Source of the DNA: Isoetes taiwanensis
Lineage: Eukaryota; Streptophyta; Lycopodiopsida; Isoetales; Isoetaceae
Assembly (NCBI GenBank): GCA_021234155.1
Contig: JAJEKV010000080.1
Coordinates: 3,829,867-3,893,866, forward strand
DNA length: 64,000 bases
Direction: 5' to 3'
Shown: positions 1 to 10,004 of the stretch, in pieces
Numbering within the stretch: position 1 is the stretch's first letter
How the letters are laid out: each line of letters starts with the position of its first letter
Position numbers and translations under genes: made by a program
The notes under the pieces: model-generated
What the model saw: only the letters and a program-made list of their open reading frames with translations
What the model was told of the DNA's origin: nothing
The model's database searches: none

Positions 1-205
1 AGTCCATCAATCAAAATGTTGTAAACAACCACATCAGGATCGTATCCCTCTTTCATTTTCTCATTAAGGAAGTGATACACCTCATTCACTTTACCTTCTT
101 TACAAAGGCATCTCATCAAAATCCCTACGGTATAGCAATTTGGAGAACAACCAGACACCAACGTTTTCCTGTAAATATTATGCACATCCTCATACAAAGA
201 TTTCT
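1..205 (-). pseudogene. PPR protein fragment (P-type repeats), cut by window edge
   Basis: Read on the minus strand, about 65 codons are open and show pentatricopeptide pattern: GCSPNCYTVGILMRCLCKEGK followed, about 35 residues later, by DPDVVVYNILIDG. These match the usual PPR spacing (G..PN..T...L...LCK.GK, then PDVV.YN.LIDG). PPR proteins bind organellar RNA and act in its editing, splicing or stability. The reading starts just after a TAG preceded by a pyrimidine/T-rich stretch, so this may be an internal exon with an AG acceptor, or a broken copy. The 3' part lies outside the window, so I cannot decide whether the gene is functional. The family call is firm; gene versus pseudogene is open. 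Confidence 0.7.
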
Positions 206-245
206 ATAACAATATAACAAGAAGACGATTATATACATTTACATC

Positions 246-375
246 GGTTTATTGGCTAGTCCATTGGGTTAGCAAGTAAGAGATCTTGTGTTCAAGTCTC
301 TGGGGGTCCGTCATATGTCCTCATGGATGCTGCCAATGTGGCATGACGTAAAAATACTATCTATCTATCTATCTA
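246..375 (+). mobile_element. Possible tRNA-derived SINE with (CTAT)n tail
   Basis: A stretch resembling a pol III A box (TGGCTAGTCCATTGGG) is followed about 30 bases later by a B-box-like TGTTCAAGTCTC. The segment ends in CTATCTATCTATCTATCTAT at about 356-375. This order and length are usual for plant SINEs with simple-repeat tails. No target-site duplication was found, so the call is tentative. Confidence 0.35.
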
Positions 376-1526
376 TTATGCTTATAACCCCTTTGTTTCT
401 CTGCCCATTTGCAAAATCCTAATGCAACTCTTGCATAAAAAATATACCCAATTAATTTAGTCACAAGCTCGAGCCTTAGAGGCATACTCCTGGATGTCAG
501 AACATCACAAAAGTTCCCTTCCATAATCTTTGGAACAAGGTTTTCCACTACATCATTTTTATTCAAACAAGAATTAAGAACAACTCTTTCTTACATCAAC
601 TGTATCCAATTCTATGTCCTAGTCAGGCTGTGTCTTCAAAATGTTCCCTTCAAAAGGCGAGCTGGGCTGAGCATAACGACGTACCTCTACGAGCATCCGA
701 TCCATTTTGTTGCAAATTAGATCTGTTGACCTTGGAACACTGTCAGACCTCTTAGACGGTTGGAAGGCGTCCATCGGTCAGACCCCCTAGATGGACTCAC
801 TAACTAGCAATATTTCAGAGGACTTGCATGAAGCACAGGGCCCAGCATCAGATTGGAAATTCGGTCTGCCCTGCCAGTTACCCGATTGGAACATCCACAA
901 TCTAGAATGCACGAGACCGCCAGTTTATAGGCAACAAAGGGTTTCGAGCAGTCGTCAGCATATCCTAGGTATATTCTAGCATATACCTAGGATATGCCAC
1001 AAATCCACGTAAGTGAGGGTTTGCCCCCTAGGGGCAACCCAAAAATGTTCAATTATAAAAGAATTCCTCTATAAGTGAATGTAAGTTTAGGTCAATATAA
1101 AAGGAAAATAATGTTAAATTTGTCATGTTGCGAAGGTAAAAATTATGGATAGAAGATGAAAGCTTCAGTGCTTTCTTAGAGTCTCTTGTATATTTTGCTT
1201 CTTTTGTATACTTTGCATGGATTGACTTAAGGCTCTGTATAGAATTCAAGTTTATACTAATATGCCATAAAATAAGAACACTGTCAAGTTCACGGCGTTG
1301 TCGTGCTAAAATTATGGATGCAAGATTTGGTAAAAGTTTGCTTAGATTCTCTTGCAAATTTTGCTCAACTTTTGCTTGTATCTATTGCATGCTTGTATGT
1401 TTACATGGATTGACCTAAGAGAGGGATTATTAAACAAAATAGAATGCATCCTTACACTAGTGTAAGTTCTGAATACAGATTTAAGCATTTTAATTGCTTT
1501 GTTACAGTAGCAAATTTAGATACATA
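376..1526. other. Intergenic, no gene recognised
   Basis: Short open frames here have no family signature. A moderately GC-rich part (about 600-1050) contains CATATCCTAGGTATATTCTAGCATATACCTAGGATATG-like inverted sequence around 958-995, which could form a hairpin. The rest is AT-rich unique-looking sequence. Confidence 0.4.
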
Positions 1527-1642
1527 GTTTATTATTTTATTTTATTTTTTGATGAACGTGGACTTTTATTGTTCAAAAGAATACAAAGAGTACATGGTGG
1601 ACTCAAAACCCAGTGGAGAAGATGTCCATTAGAGCAACACTA

Positions 1643-1728
1643 CCCACCACATACATAACATAGAAAAGCAGAGAATACATATCACCCCACCACATACATA
1701 ACATAGAAAAGCAGAGAATATATATCAC
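1643..1728. repeat. Two tandem 43-bp repeats in LINE 3' region
   Basis: The sequence CCCACCACATACATAACATA and the 23 bases after it occur twice back to back (1643-1685 and 1686-1728) with one difference near the end. It sits in the LINE 3' untranslated region and looks like a simple local duplication. Confidence 0.85.
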
Positions 1729-1746
1729 CACGAGCACAATTGTTTG

Positions 1747-2073
1747 CTATGAGTAAGTCTGAATCTGCAGATATCTCTCCCAAATGACACTCTTGACGTC
1801 CTCCTTTAAGGAAGAACACTTGTACGCCTTTACAATGCGACTACGAGCATCGCTAAGCACTTGCGTATCTGAAAAGATTTGTCCTTTGAAGATGAGGAGA
1901 TTTCGTCTCTTCCAGATGGACCAGATGATCCAAGCAGATGCTAAGTGGAAAGCCCTCTTTGCTAACTTGTCCCAAGAACTAGGATAGACTGATAGTAGGA
2001 CCTGCTGACTATTCAAGTCACAATAGAAAAGGCTCAAAAGCCACTGCCAAGAAAGTTGAGCATGGTGACACAA
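1747..2073 (-). pseudogene. LINE C-terminal region (after RT), remnant
   Basis: A 108-codon minus-strand frame holds SAWIIWSIWKRRNLLIFKGQ, typical of the last part of plant L1 ORF2 downstream of the reverse-transcriptase zinc-binding domain, and ends close to the element's 3' tail. It is separated from the RT frames by stops, so it is a relic of the same insertion rather than a gene. Confidence 0.6.
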
Positions 2074-3276
2074 GAAAAAGCAATGCTCAATTGTCTCATT
2101 CCTCTACATGCAAAGAGGGAAGATCACCGAGTCTTCTGGACGAAATCGATGAACAATAGTGTTTAACCGCACGCATCTATGAATGAGCTGCCACCATCAA
2201 ATAGATAACTTAGGATGGAGCAATTTATCCCATACCCATCGCCAGACTGCTTTTCGATGAGGCTCAGGGATAGCCAAAGGCCACTTTGGAGATGGAGGCA
2301 ACACTTCAGGATGAAGCAGGACTACATACATCGAGTGCACCAGGTGCTCCTCCTTAACACTGCCATGAACCACCCGGAGCTGGGGAGCCACGTCTTGTGG
2401 GTGTGGAGGAAGTATAGAAGCTACTTTTTTCCCAAATGCTACGGTCCCACCGAAGGAGGAGGAACTTCAATTTGAACTCATTCCACGTCAACAATCTTGT
2501 CTCATTATACCATGCAGACACCGTGAGCACACCCGCTGCTCGCCACCGACATTGCGTCAATGGATGGACAGAAGAGACCAGGGGACAATCTGCCTGGCCG
2601 TCACCCAAAGGGATCCACCAGTAACTGGCTGTAGGATCTGTGTGGACCATTGGATGGAACTGAAACAAAGTGCGCATAGTCTCCCAAGCAGCTAGCAACC
2701 CCTTGAGGAAAGGAGATGCATTAGGATATGGAGAAAGCGGATAGAATAATGCCCATGGGAGGAGTGGCTTAATGGATGGAGAGCCAAAGGAAATTCACAT
2801 CTGTAAAGATTGATAAATGAGACCCAGACCTGGAGAATTATCAACATTCTTTAGAATCCGCTAGATGAACTTAGAAATCAGCACCTTGCTCTGGAGAAGA
2901 AAGTGAATCATCCCCAGCCCCCCCACAAAGTTTGGGCATAATGCACTTCGCCCAACTAATTTTAACATCAACTCCTTCTTCAGTGCCACCCCAGATAAAG
3001 TTTCTGGCAGTAGGAACAATGAGCTGCATCTTTGTCTAGGGTGCCAGCAAAATGGATGCCATGTAGTGCCATGTAGACATGTGTACCACTCAGAACTGAC
3101 TTTGCCATAGTTACATGACCAGCAATGGATAACTTAGCCGTGGACCACCAGAACAAATGCTTTTTCAACCCCTTAATAATGACATTCCACGCGTCCCCAG
3201 ATGAGAGGTATATACCAACTGGAATGCCCAGAAGCCTAGTTACCTTCCCATGAGGAAGAACTGGAGAGTCTAGGGC

Positions 3277-4046
3277 TCACAAGGCAGTACACTTTTGCCA
3301 TCCCACAAAGATACCAGAAGCCAAGGAGAAATTGTCCAACAAGGAAATGGCATTCTGCAAATTCTGCTCATCAGCCATTAAGAACAAAAAAGTGTCATCT
3401 GCGTACTGATTACAAATCTCTTGTGAACCATTATTCATGGGAAGACCATGCAGGATGTCTTCCTGCTGTCTTCCTGCACTACAAGAGAGCATACCTGAGA
3501 AAGAATCTTTGCCACAATTGTAAAAAGCAGTGGTGCCAAAGGACAGCCCTGGCGAATGCCACGTCCCACCTGAAAAAATGTCGATGGTTCTCCTTGAAAA
3601 AGAACTGAAGAACAAGTAGAATAATGAAGTTTCATAATGTCAGTTGTGAACTGAGCACCAAAACTAAGGCGTAAAAGGCACTGCTCCCGGAAACTACAGT
3701 CAACACTGTCATATGCTTTTGCAAAGTCCAGCTTCAAATATACAATGGGGTAGCCATGCATTCTAGCCCAATAGAGACCCGCATATACTGCTGCCACATT
3801 ATTCAAGATACAACCGGCGAGGCAAAAAACCTGACTGTGTGGAAGAGATGGACTCATAAGCACGCCACAAAGCTTCTGAGCAAAAGCTTTAGTAAAGATC
3901 TTGTACACTGAGGACAACAAGGTAATGGGGCGCCAATCTGAAATGGAAGAGGGATCCTTACATTTTGGAATAAGGGAGATGCAACCAGAGTTGAGGATTT
4001 TGTCCAGGTGCCTCTGTGTTTTAAAATCCCGGAAAGCATCATACAC
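3277..4046 (-). pseudogene. LINE reverse transcriptase, frameshifted
   Basis: Two overlapping minus-strand frames together cover the RT domain. The first (3435-4046) has SDWRPITLLSSVYKI, LKLDFAKAYDSVD (catalytic Asp of motif A) and GIRQGCPLAPLLF. The second (3277-3615) has NQYADDTFLFL, the YADD active site. The protein would copy LINE RNA at a nicked target. The frame changes between the GIRQG motif and YADD, so no single product can be made. Family assignment to plant L1-type RT is secure from the motif order. Confidence 0.8.
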
Positions 4047-4062
4047 ATCTGATTTGTCCTCC

Positions 4063-4097
4063 CTTTTCTTTTTCCTTTTCCTTTTTCTTTTCCTCTT
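4063..4097. repeat. CT-rich tract
   Basis: Runs of CTTTTCCTTTT at the apparent 5' truncation point of the adjoining LINE. It has no coding meaning and may be a site of slippage or an insertion hot spot. Confidence 0.6.
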
Positions 4098-4349
4098 AAG
4101 AGATCAAAGTAATAACCAATCACAGTGGTGGGAAGTCATACGATAAATCTTGGCCTTCAGATGCAATCTGATAATCTGAGCCATCTAAATCAGGGCATGA
4201 TCCAACACTTACGGTAAAACTTTATAATATAAGATTATGATCAAACTAGTATTGATTTTACAATATCATGGTTCACATATAGTTTTTGTTGGCATTATGA
4301 AATGCATGTATTAAAAATCACTCTTGCACTGGTTTTAATCGTGATTATG

Positions 4350-5889
4350 CATGCGAGTTAACTTTTGGGGGACTTGTGGAAAATCATCGACGATACAGAA
4401 CTTGCAGGTCTCAAACTTCAACTCTCTTCTATAGGCACCTCTCCTTCTCATAGCACTCATGCTCATCGCAAGCTCAAAGAACTCAAGCGCCTGGTGGATG
4501 AGAAGGCCAATCAAATCCAGGATCAGAAACAACAACTCAACAAGCAGAACAGTCTGTCGAAGATGCCCATGCCAACACTAAAATGTACTTTGTTCTTGCT
4601 GAGCACATATTCTCGGATTATTCTCTTCCTATGGGGTGCCTTGATTATGTAAAACCACGACGGCATCTCTTCCTTATAAGATGGATCAGTGCCTCCGGCT
4701 CAGCTGAAGGAGCCATTCATGTACAAGATTTTGTCTGGTATTTCGTCGGAATCACCATCGAAGAATGAGGCACCCTATGTGCCCTGGTAAATTTCCAGTT
4801 GCTTCCTGTTGAAGATCTTCAGTTCTTCATTTTTCGCACAGTCCAACCAATGGCTTATGTTCTACATAATTTCTATCTGGCTCATTCTCAAGCATACTTT
4901 TCTAAAGACCACTCAGATACGTCCATGGGAAATTAGGCAGCTATGTTGTTACTTCTAGACAACCACTACCTTTCTGATCCCACTACCACGGCAATGCTCC
5001 GCAATGAATATATGTACGAGCTTCACTCCAATTTCACCCTCTGGGCACAAGAGGCTCTGCATGTGTGCAAGCCCACTTACAGTGTGATTATGGCATTGGC
5101 TATGCACATGTTCCTCCAATATGTTGGCACCTTGAATACTCTCAGGACATATCTGGAAAATAAAGCGACTCCACTAGACTGGAGCTATCTCCTCTCGAGA
5201 CAGTGATGCCACCACAAGATTGGGAAAGTATATGCAAACAGTTGGATCCTGCGTTGGTTACCGAGTTCCACGTCAGTCACACAATGAGCAGATGCATCCT
5301 CCTCCACGACCCAGCCATGGACTGGCATTCTTCTTTCTGGACACGGACTGAGTGGACTCCCATGCACATCACAATGAATCTTCATTGGGATCCATGTTTT
5401 ATCCGAAGACATGCATAGAAGGATAGTGACACACTGAATACCACCACGAATTGGATCTACATCCCGAATGAGAAGTCCTGTGGGATATATACCAATGCCT
5501 TTTCTCGTCGTGTGCCTCTTGATCCATAGTTGAGCGAGGTTACTGAGGAAGGTCGTCCATGCTTCACAAATTCTAAATGCAAATCAAGTGCTTTGTCTTG
5601 CAAATGATAATATAGGTGGCCATCAAAGCAGTTGAATCACATAATTGCTGTGTGAATATCAGTTTGTGCCCGCTGCTGCTCACCACGCTCTTGAAGAAAT
5701 GGTGAGAACAGGGTTCACACGAGCTCTTTGACAGACCATGCTGGATGCCCTCCAACAGCAACAAAAACTGGTTGTTTAGTATCATAATCAAGTTCGACCC
5801 CAAGATGATGCGAGGGATCTTGCAAATTTTTCTCCTCCAGATACTGTACCCATTTTTCTCTCCTCTGAGTGTTCTTTGGTGAGGGGGAT
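4350..5889 (+). pseudogene. Degenerate internal region before an LTR, product not recognised
   Basis: Several plus-strand frames lie one after another (about 4365-4652, 4583-4768, 4943-5206, 5203-5418), separated by stops. The first has a coiled-coil-like stretch (KLKELKRLVDEKANQIQDQ). None shows protease, RT, RNase H or integrase motifs. The segment leads into a purine tract and LTR at 5876-6420, so it is best read as the 3' end of the body of an LTR retrotransposon, or host sequence captured by one. I cannot assign a function. Confidence 0.35.
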
Positions 5890-6420
5890 TGTTAGTCCCG
5901 TGCCCTAAAGCACGTGACTATTCCTAAGGTACTGAAAAGAGCCAAAGGGAAAGGATCAGGCATCCATGTCAGCAGTTAACGCCATGCCAATCAAGAAGAA
6001 GAGAACATCGACTCCACGGCATAAGGAATCCACGGCCCGCCAACTTTCAGTGCCAATCATTATGGCAATAATGATTCCACACGAGTCATGGCAGAGATCA
6101 TGGGATTAGGTAACCGAAGATCCACAGACGGCAGGTCCTTTCCTATTTTGGATAGAGGACATTATACTATATATACCAATAGATTAGACTGAGATCTTTA
6201 AAAAAGTTCAAGCATTTTGTTGTCTCAACTTCTTAAGGAGCTTTTTCATGTATTCTCATTGATTTTTAAAAGACCCTTATTTTCTTATCAGTGTTTTCTT
6301 TTTTTCCTTTTCTCAATTTTGTATTGCAAAACTCGCGTGACCATTGAGGAGTTGTTTGCAGGACACAAGGGTTCTCACAGAGGAATATCTCCAAACCCTC
6401 CCAAATCTGGACACTAAACA
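5890..6420 (+). repeat. Probable 3' LTR (531 bp)
   Basis: Starts TGTTAGTCCC immediately after a purine-rich tract (GGTGAGGGGGAT, about 5878-5889) and ends GACACTAAACA, giving near-inverted TGTTAGT...ACTAAACA termini. A TATA-like ACTATATATACC lies at about 6165-6176. No second LTR of this family was seen in the window, so the 5' part of the element is missing. Confidence 0.5.
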
Positions 6421-7257
6421 ACTTCTGAATGTAAGTTTCTATTGATCATTCTAAATTTTAATTTTCTATGCTGGAGTACTCCCTCCATAGTTTTCCTATT
6501 GCTGCTTCAATAGATTCGTAAATATCATTTCCTCTTATATTTTGTCAAGTTCTATCATATAATAATATCCATGTTTATTATTTTCAATATTTAGCATCAA
6601 TTCCAAGCTTTGTTGTACAATCAAATAGATAACTTGCTATTCTGATGTGTTTACAGATGTTGGACAATCTACAACATATGGAACGTAATTAAAATGCCAA
6701 TAAATTGGAAGAACTATAACGCTAGAGTGCTCCCTTCAGGCTTCCTATTGATTTTTCTTATTGGTGCTTTAGCAAAGGCATATGTCTTTCCTCTTATATC
6801 CTAGCAAATTATTGGGATATATTTTGCTTCAACAAGCGCTAACATCATTGTGATTCTTATACATGTAAGTAGTCATTTTGGTATTGCATTTGCACATAAG
6901 ATGATCCAAGTTAATGTGTTGGCTTGATCCTATGCACATGTGTGCTATTATAAGTTGTTTACAGATAACAATATGGTACTTGGGTCGCCCAATTTGGCGT
7001 TGGGTTATTCTAGTGATGCCACGTGGCATACTATTCCATTGCAGAATGGTATCTTGGGTCGACCATTCCGCATGTCCGGTTTCCAGCCAGTTACTCTGTT
7101 TACTCTGTTTTCTTTTTCTTTTGATTGATTCTTTAGACAATGCCGTAACTTGAATCCGGCCCTGTCGCAGCTTGTTTAGCCTGTCAAATGGTGGTAGCCT
7201 TAGCTTCGTCATATCCACAGCTTTGAATCTCTCCTTCTTTTGCTGCAGAAACAAGAA
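6421..7257. other. AT-rich intergenic sequence
   Basis: No gene recognised. Two similar segments, around 6440-6560 and 6720-6830, share CTCCCTTCAGGCTTCCTATTG-like wording and TCCTCTTATAT, suggesting an old local duplication. Confidence 0.35.
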
Positions 7258-7560
7258 GTAGGCCTAGAACAAGAAGCCGAAAGCACAGAAAACTTGAACA
7301 AGAAAATAGAAGCAAAAGGAAGTACAAAAATAGAAGACTGAAGCACAGAATAGGAAACCGGAAGCAGGTGTGAGGCCGGAAGTAGGGCTTGAATAAGAAG
7401 CCAGAAGTAGGGCTAGAACAAGAAGCGGGAAGCACAGAAATCTTGAACAAGAAAACAGAATCAAAGGAAGTAAAAAAAAAAGAAGACTTGAAGCACAGAA
7501 CAGGAACCCGGAAGCAGTGTGTAAGGCCGGAAGTAGGGCTTGAAGCCGGAAGCAGGGTTT
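7258..7560. repeat. Purine-rich duplicated unit (about 155 bp x 2)
   Basis: The segment starting AGAACAAGAAGCC (about 7266) recurs from about 7417 as AGAACAAGAAGCG. Both continue through AAGCACAGAA, GGAAGTA, GGAAACCGGAAGCAG and GGCCGGAAGTAGGGCTTGAA. GGAAGCC-type words go on to about 7770. The strong A/G bias on one strand opens long frames in every phase, so ORFs here are not evidence of genes. Confidence 0.8.
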
Positions 7561-7819
7561 GAAGCAGGAAGAAGGGCTTGAATCCGGACACCGGAAGCAA
7601 AGAACAAGAAGGGCTTGTACAAGAAGGCAGAACAGAAAGCTGGAAGCCAGAACAAAAACTTGGCAAAACATTGCCATCGCCGCTGCCATCGCTGAAGGAG
7701 GAAGCCGGAAAGAAGATTTTGCACAGCCCTGTTGCACCATCGCTTGAAGCCGGAAGCCAGAAGCAAAAAAATTTGGCTCCAGTTCAAGGCATATGGTCTG
7801 TCATTCCGGCGTGGCCGGT

Positions 7820-8643
7820 TGATATGGAGTCATAGCACGGGAGAGTGGTCCACGGCGCCAGGGTTATGGGGGCATGACAAAATATGGCAAAGTTGTGGAA
7901 CTATGGCAAGGTTGTGATATCTAGGATGGGGTTGAGAACCATTGATTGGAGAGATATCAAGGGGAATCAATGATCAAGCAAAAGGGGCGGACTATTTTGT
8001 ACAAAAAGGCCATAGATAATATCCATATGATAAGTCATATAATCTAATTAAAGGCAAGGAGATATTTTGAGAAAAAAGGCAACTGCCTGCTAAAAAAAAA
8101 GGCTGAAGTCGCAGAGAGGTCTATAAATAGAACCGAAACTTCAGTTGGATATATCTCGGCAACCAGAGATCGGATTGCAGCAACCTTTAAGTCGTTGGAA
8201 CCGGCTCGGAGTCTAGTTTCCGAATTGGGGTGGCACATATCCTAGTTCATCTGTATGAGAGAGTAATGGCCGAAACGGTGATAGGGAGTCACAAATTACT
8301 GCCATAGCGACTTCACAGATCTGCAATTGCTTTTATAATGTGTGGCTACGTGGAGTAGCTAGACTAGCCCGGAGGGCCAATAAGCCAGATATTGTCTTTG
8401 CCCAATGGTCTACGCGGGGTAGCCAGATATTGTTTGCTCATGGTCTACGCGGAGTAGCCAAATATTGTCTGCCAAGCCAGTTGCCATTTGCACTGCCATA
8501 ACCTTGTGGACCCGGTTGGGTGGTTAACCATGTTCTTCAATGTATTTGTTTGAGATATATGATAATCGGATCTAGTTCTACAATTAAGATGTTGTTGATC
8601 AGTTGAGTAGTTTCTGTTTCCCCATAAACATTGAATCGTATCA
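7820..8643 (+). repeat. 5' LTR of the 3.0-kb element
   Basis: 824 bp, beginning TGATATGGAGTCATAGC and ending GAATCGTATCA. It is nearly identical to 10005-10827 over its whole length, with only scattered substitutions and single-base indels. It contains three or four short hairpins (GCTAC-GTGGA-GTAGC at 8345-8359, CTAC-GCGGG-GTAG at 8410-8422, CTAC-GCGGA-GTAG at 8445-8457). Confidence 0.93.
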
Positions 8644-8645
8644 AG

Positions 8646-8657
8646 TGGTATCAGAGC
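8646..8657 (+). promoter_or_regulatory. Primer-binding site, initiator Met tRNA type
   Basis: TGGTATCAGAGC, two bases after the 5' LTR, complements the 3' end of plant initiator methionine tRNA and would prime minus-strand DNA synthesis. Confidence 0.9.
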
Positions 8658-9101
8658 GGAAGTTTACGATTCTTCTGGGAATCTATGGGCTATGGAAATA
8701 TCACCGGGATTTGAATTCCTACTTTTGATTTGAATCAAAGAAGATGGAACCAGTGGTGGTATTATACTCTAAGGCTGCGACACACCAAGAATCTTGCAAG
8801 TTTGTGCTGCAAGTATAGTTGGGTTGAACTTCGTCAAAAAGTGTGTTGGGGCTAAGTATATGAGTGAAGTGGCGAATCCTTGGAGCGTGGCGTCCAAGTA
8901 AGGAGGATTTGACGACTGCTGCTGCAAGTGAAGCTGGGGCATCAGTAGCAGAGAAAAGAAAATGCCCGGTGCTTTCGTGGAGAATGCTCGAAGCATATAG
9001 GGACCGACTTGTTGAGAACGAGTTTGGATTATTGGGGAAATTCCTATGATCCTTTGGGGGATTATGGAATAAATAAAAGCATCTTGCTTGGGATTGCAGA
9101 G

Positions 9102-9120
9102 TCAGATCGTGGTGATCTGA
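9102..9120 (+). repeat. Isolated hairpin with GTGGT loop
   Basis: TCAGATC-GTGGT-GATCTGA has a perfect 7-bp stem and a loop one base off the GYGGA loop of the array downstream, so it is probably a diverged member. Confidence 0.65.
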
Positions 9121-9383
9121 GAGGCCGGTTGGCCGTGGTATAAATATTCGACTTTGGAAGTCATATTAACACTTGACCTTATTTGCAGGTTTGCTTAGTG
9201 TTAAGCATTGGGGAGGACACTTTACGTACAAGTTGTCAAGGATATGGACGTAAAATTTGGATGCGGAATCTCAAAGTATTTCCTAGGGGACAGACTTATG
9301 GGTAAAGTTCGTAAGTTGATTTTCTTTATGCGGAATAAAGAGTAGAAATTTTATTTCTTGTGTGTACCCATGGTAGATTGGTA

Positions 9384-9535
9384 ATTACGATTGCAACGTA
9401 ATAGGCCTGAACATGGTCCACTAATTGTGAATGCCTCTTGGTAGATCAGTAATTGTGTCTGCAGCACAATAGGCTTGAACAAGAGTGCATTAGATGTATA
9501 TTTTTGAAGAATGGTAATTGTGGTTGCAACACAAT
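9384..9535 (+). repeat. Three 19-nt hairpins, 6-bp stem and 7-nt TGCA loop
   Basis: Hairpins at 9384-9402 (ATTACG-ATTGCAA-CGTAAT), 9452-9470 (ATTGTG-TCTGCAG-CACAAT) and 9517-9535 (ATTGTG-GTTGCAA-CACAAT). Each is followed by AGGC and preceded by GGTA or CAGTA, so they are units of a degenerate tandem repeat. The stem sequence changes while pairing stays perfect, and the loop keeps TGCA at its centre. Confidence 0.85.
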
Positions 9536-9556
9536 AGGCTGACGAAAATTACATCA

Positions 9557-9856
9557 GTATCGCGGAGATACAATAGTTTGGTATCGCGGAGATACTGCAT
9601 CGCGGAGATACAATAGTTTGGTATCGTGGAGATACTGTATCGTGGAGATACAATCAAGTAGTACCGCGGAGGTACGAAAGATAATAAAGCACTGTGGAGG
9701 TGCAAGGATATATCGTACTGTGGAAGTACGCGGATATCCATAACTGCTTCTAGAGTTTTTGCAGGGATCTAAAATAATGGAAACGTGGAGGTTCCAATGG
9801 ATCTAAAATAATGGAAACGTGGAGGTTCCAATGGGTATAAGGTACTGTGGAATTAC
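9557..9856 (+). repeat. Array of eleven hairpins with GYGGA loop
   Basis: Hairpins start at 9557, 9581, 9597, 9621, 9637, 9661, 9689, 9714, 9779, 9813 and 9842. The loop is always GCGGA or GTGGA. The stems differ but pair: GTATC/GATAC, GTACC/GGTAC, GTACT/AGTAC, GCACT/GGTGC (one wobble), GGAAAC/GGTTCC (one mismatch). The last unit, GTACT/ATTAC, has one mismatch. The pattern is that of RNA hairpins recognised by loop and shape rather than by stem sequence. Confidence 0.88.
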
Positions 9857-9990
9857 AATAGCTTATATAACCATTCTTGAGTTCACAGGGTCTAGGAACT
9901 CCCAGGTGTACGTTGAACATGGGACAATCACCTTGAGAAGGGATGGACCAAACTGGAACGTACTTGAACGATCGCAGACGATCTTTTTTT

Positions 9991-10004
9991 GAGAAGGGAT
10001 GGAC
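9991..10004 (+). promoter_or_regulatory. Polypurine tract of the 3.0-kb element
   Basis: GAGAAGGGATGGAC directly precedes the 3' LTR, the place where plus-strand priming occurs in LTR elements. Confidence 0.75.

Larger units (their letters stand above)
1527..4050 (-). mobile_element. L1-like LINE, 5' truncated and decayed
   Basis: Minus-strand non-LTR retrotransposon. Its 3' end is the AATAAAAT-type tail at about 1527-1550 (seen as TTATTTTATTTT on the plus strand). Going 5' it has a C-terminal zinc-binding/linker region (WIIWSIWKRRNLLIFKGQ), then the reverse transcriptase fingers and palm. No endonuclease domain is visible, so the copy probably stops near 4050, next to a CT-rich tract at 4063-4097. 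Multiple stops and frameshifts show it is dead. The order of parts is that of plant L1 elements. Confidence 0.75.

Noticed and set aside
246..330. Genuine tRNA gene
   Set aside because: No cloverleaf with paired acceptor ends can be drawn; only box-like sequences and a simple-repeat tail, so SINE is more likely.
7184..7787. Leu/Phe-rich minus-strand ORFs (158-160 codons)
   Set aside because: They come from the purine-rich duplicated tract, which leaves several frames open by composition; no start context or motif supports them.
9557..9856. CRISPR array
   Set aside because: Spacing is irregular, the repeats are hairpins with changing stems, there are no cas genes, and the context is a plant LTR element.
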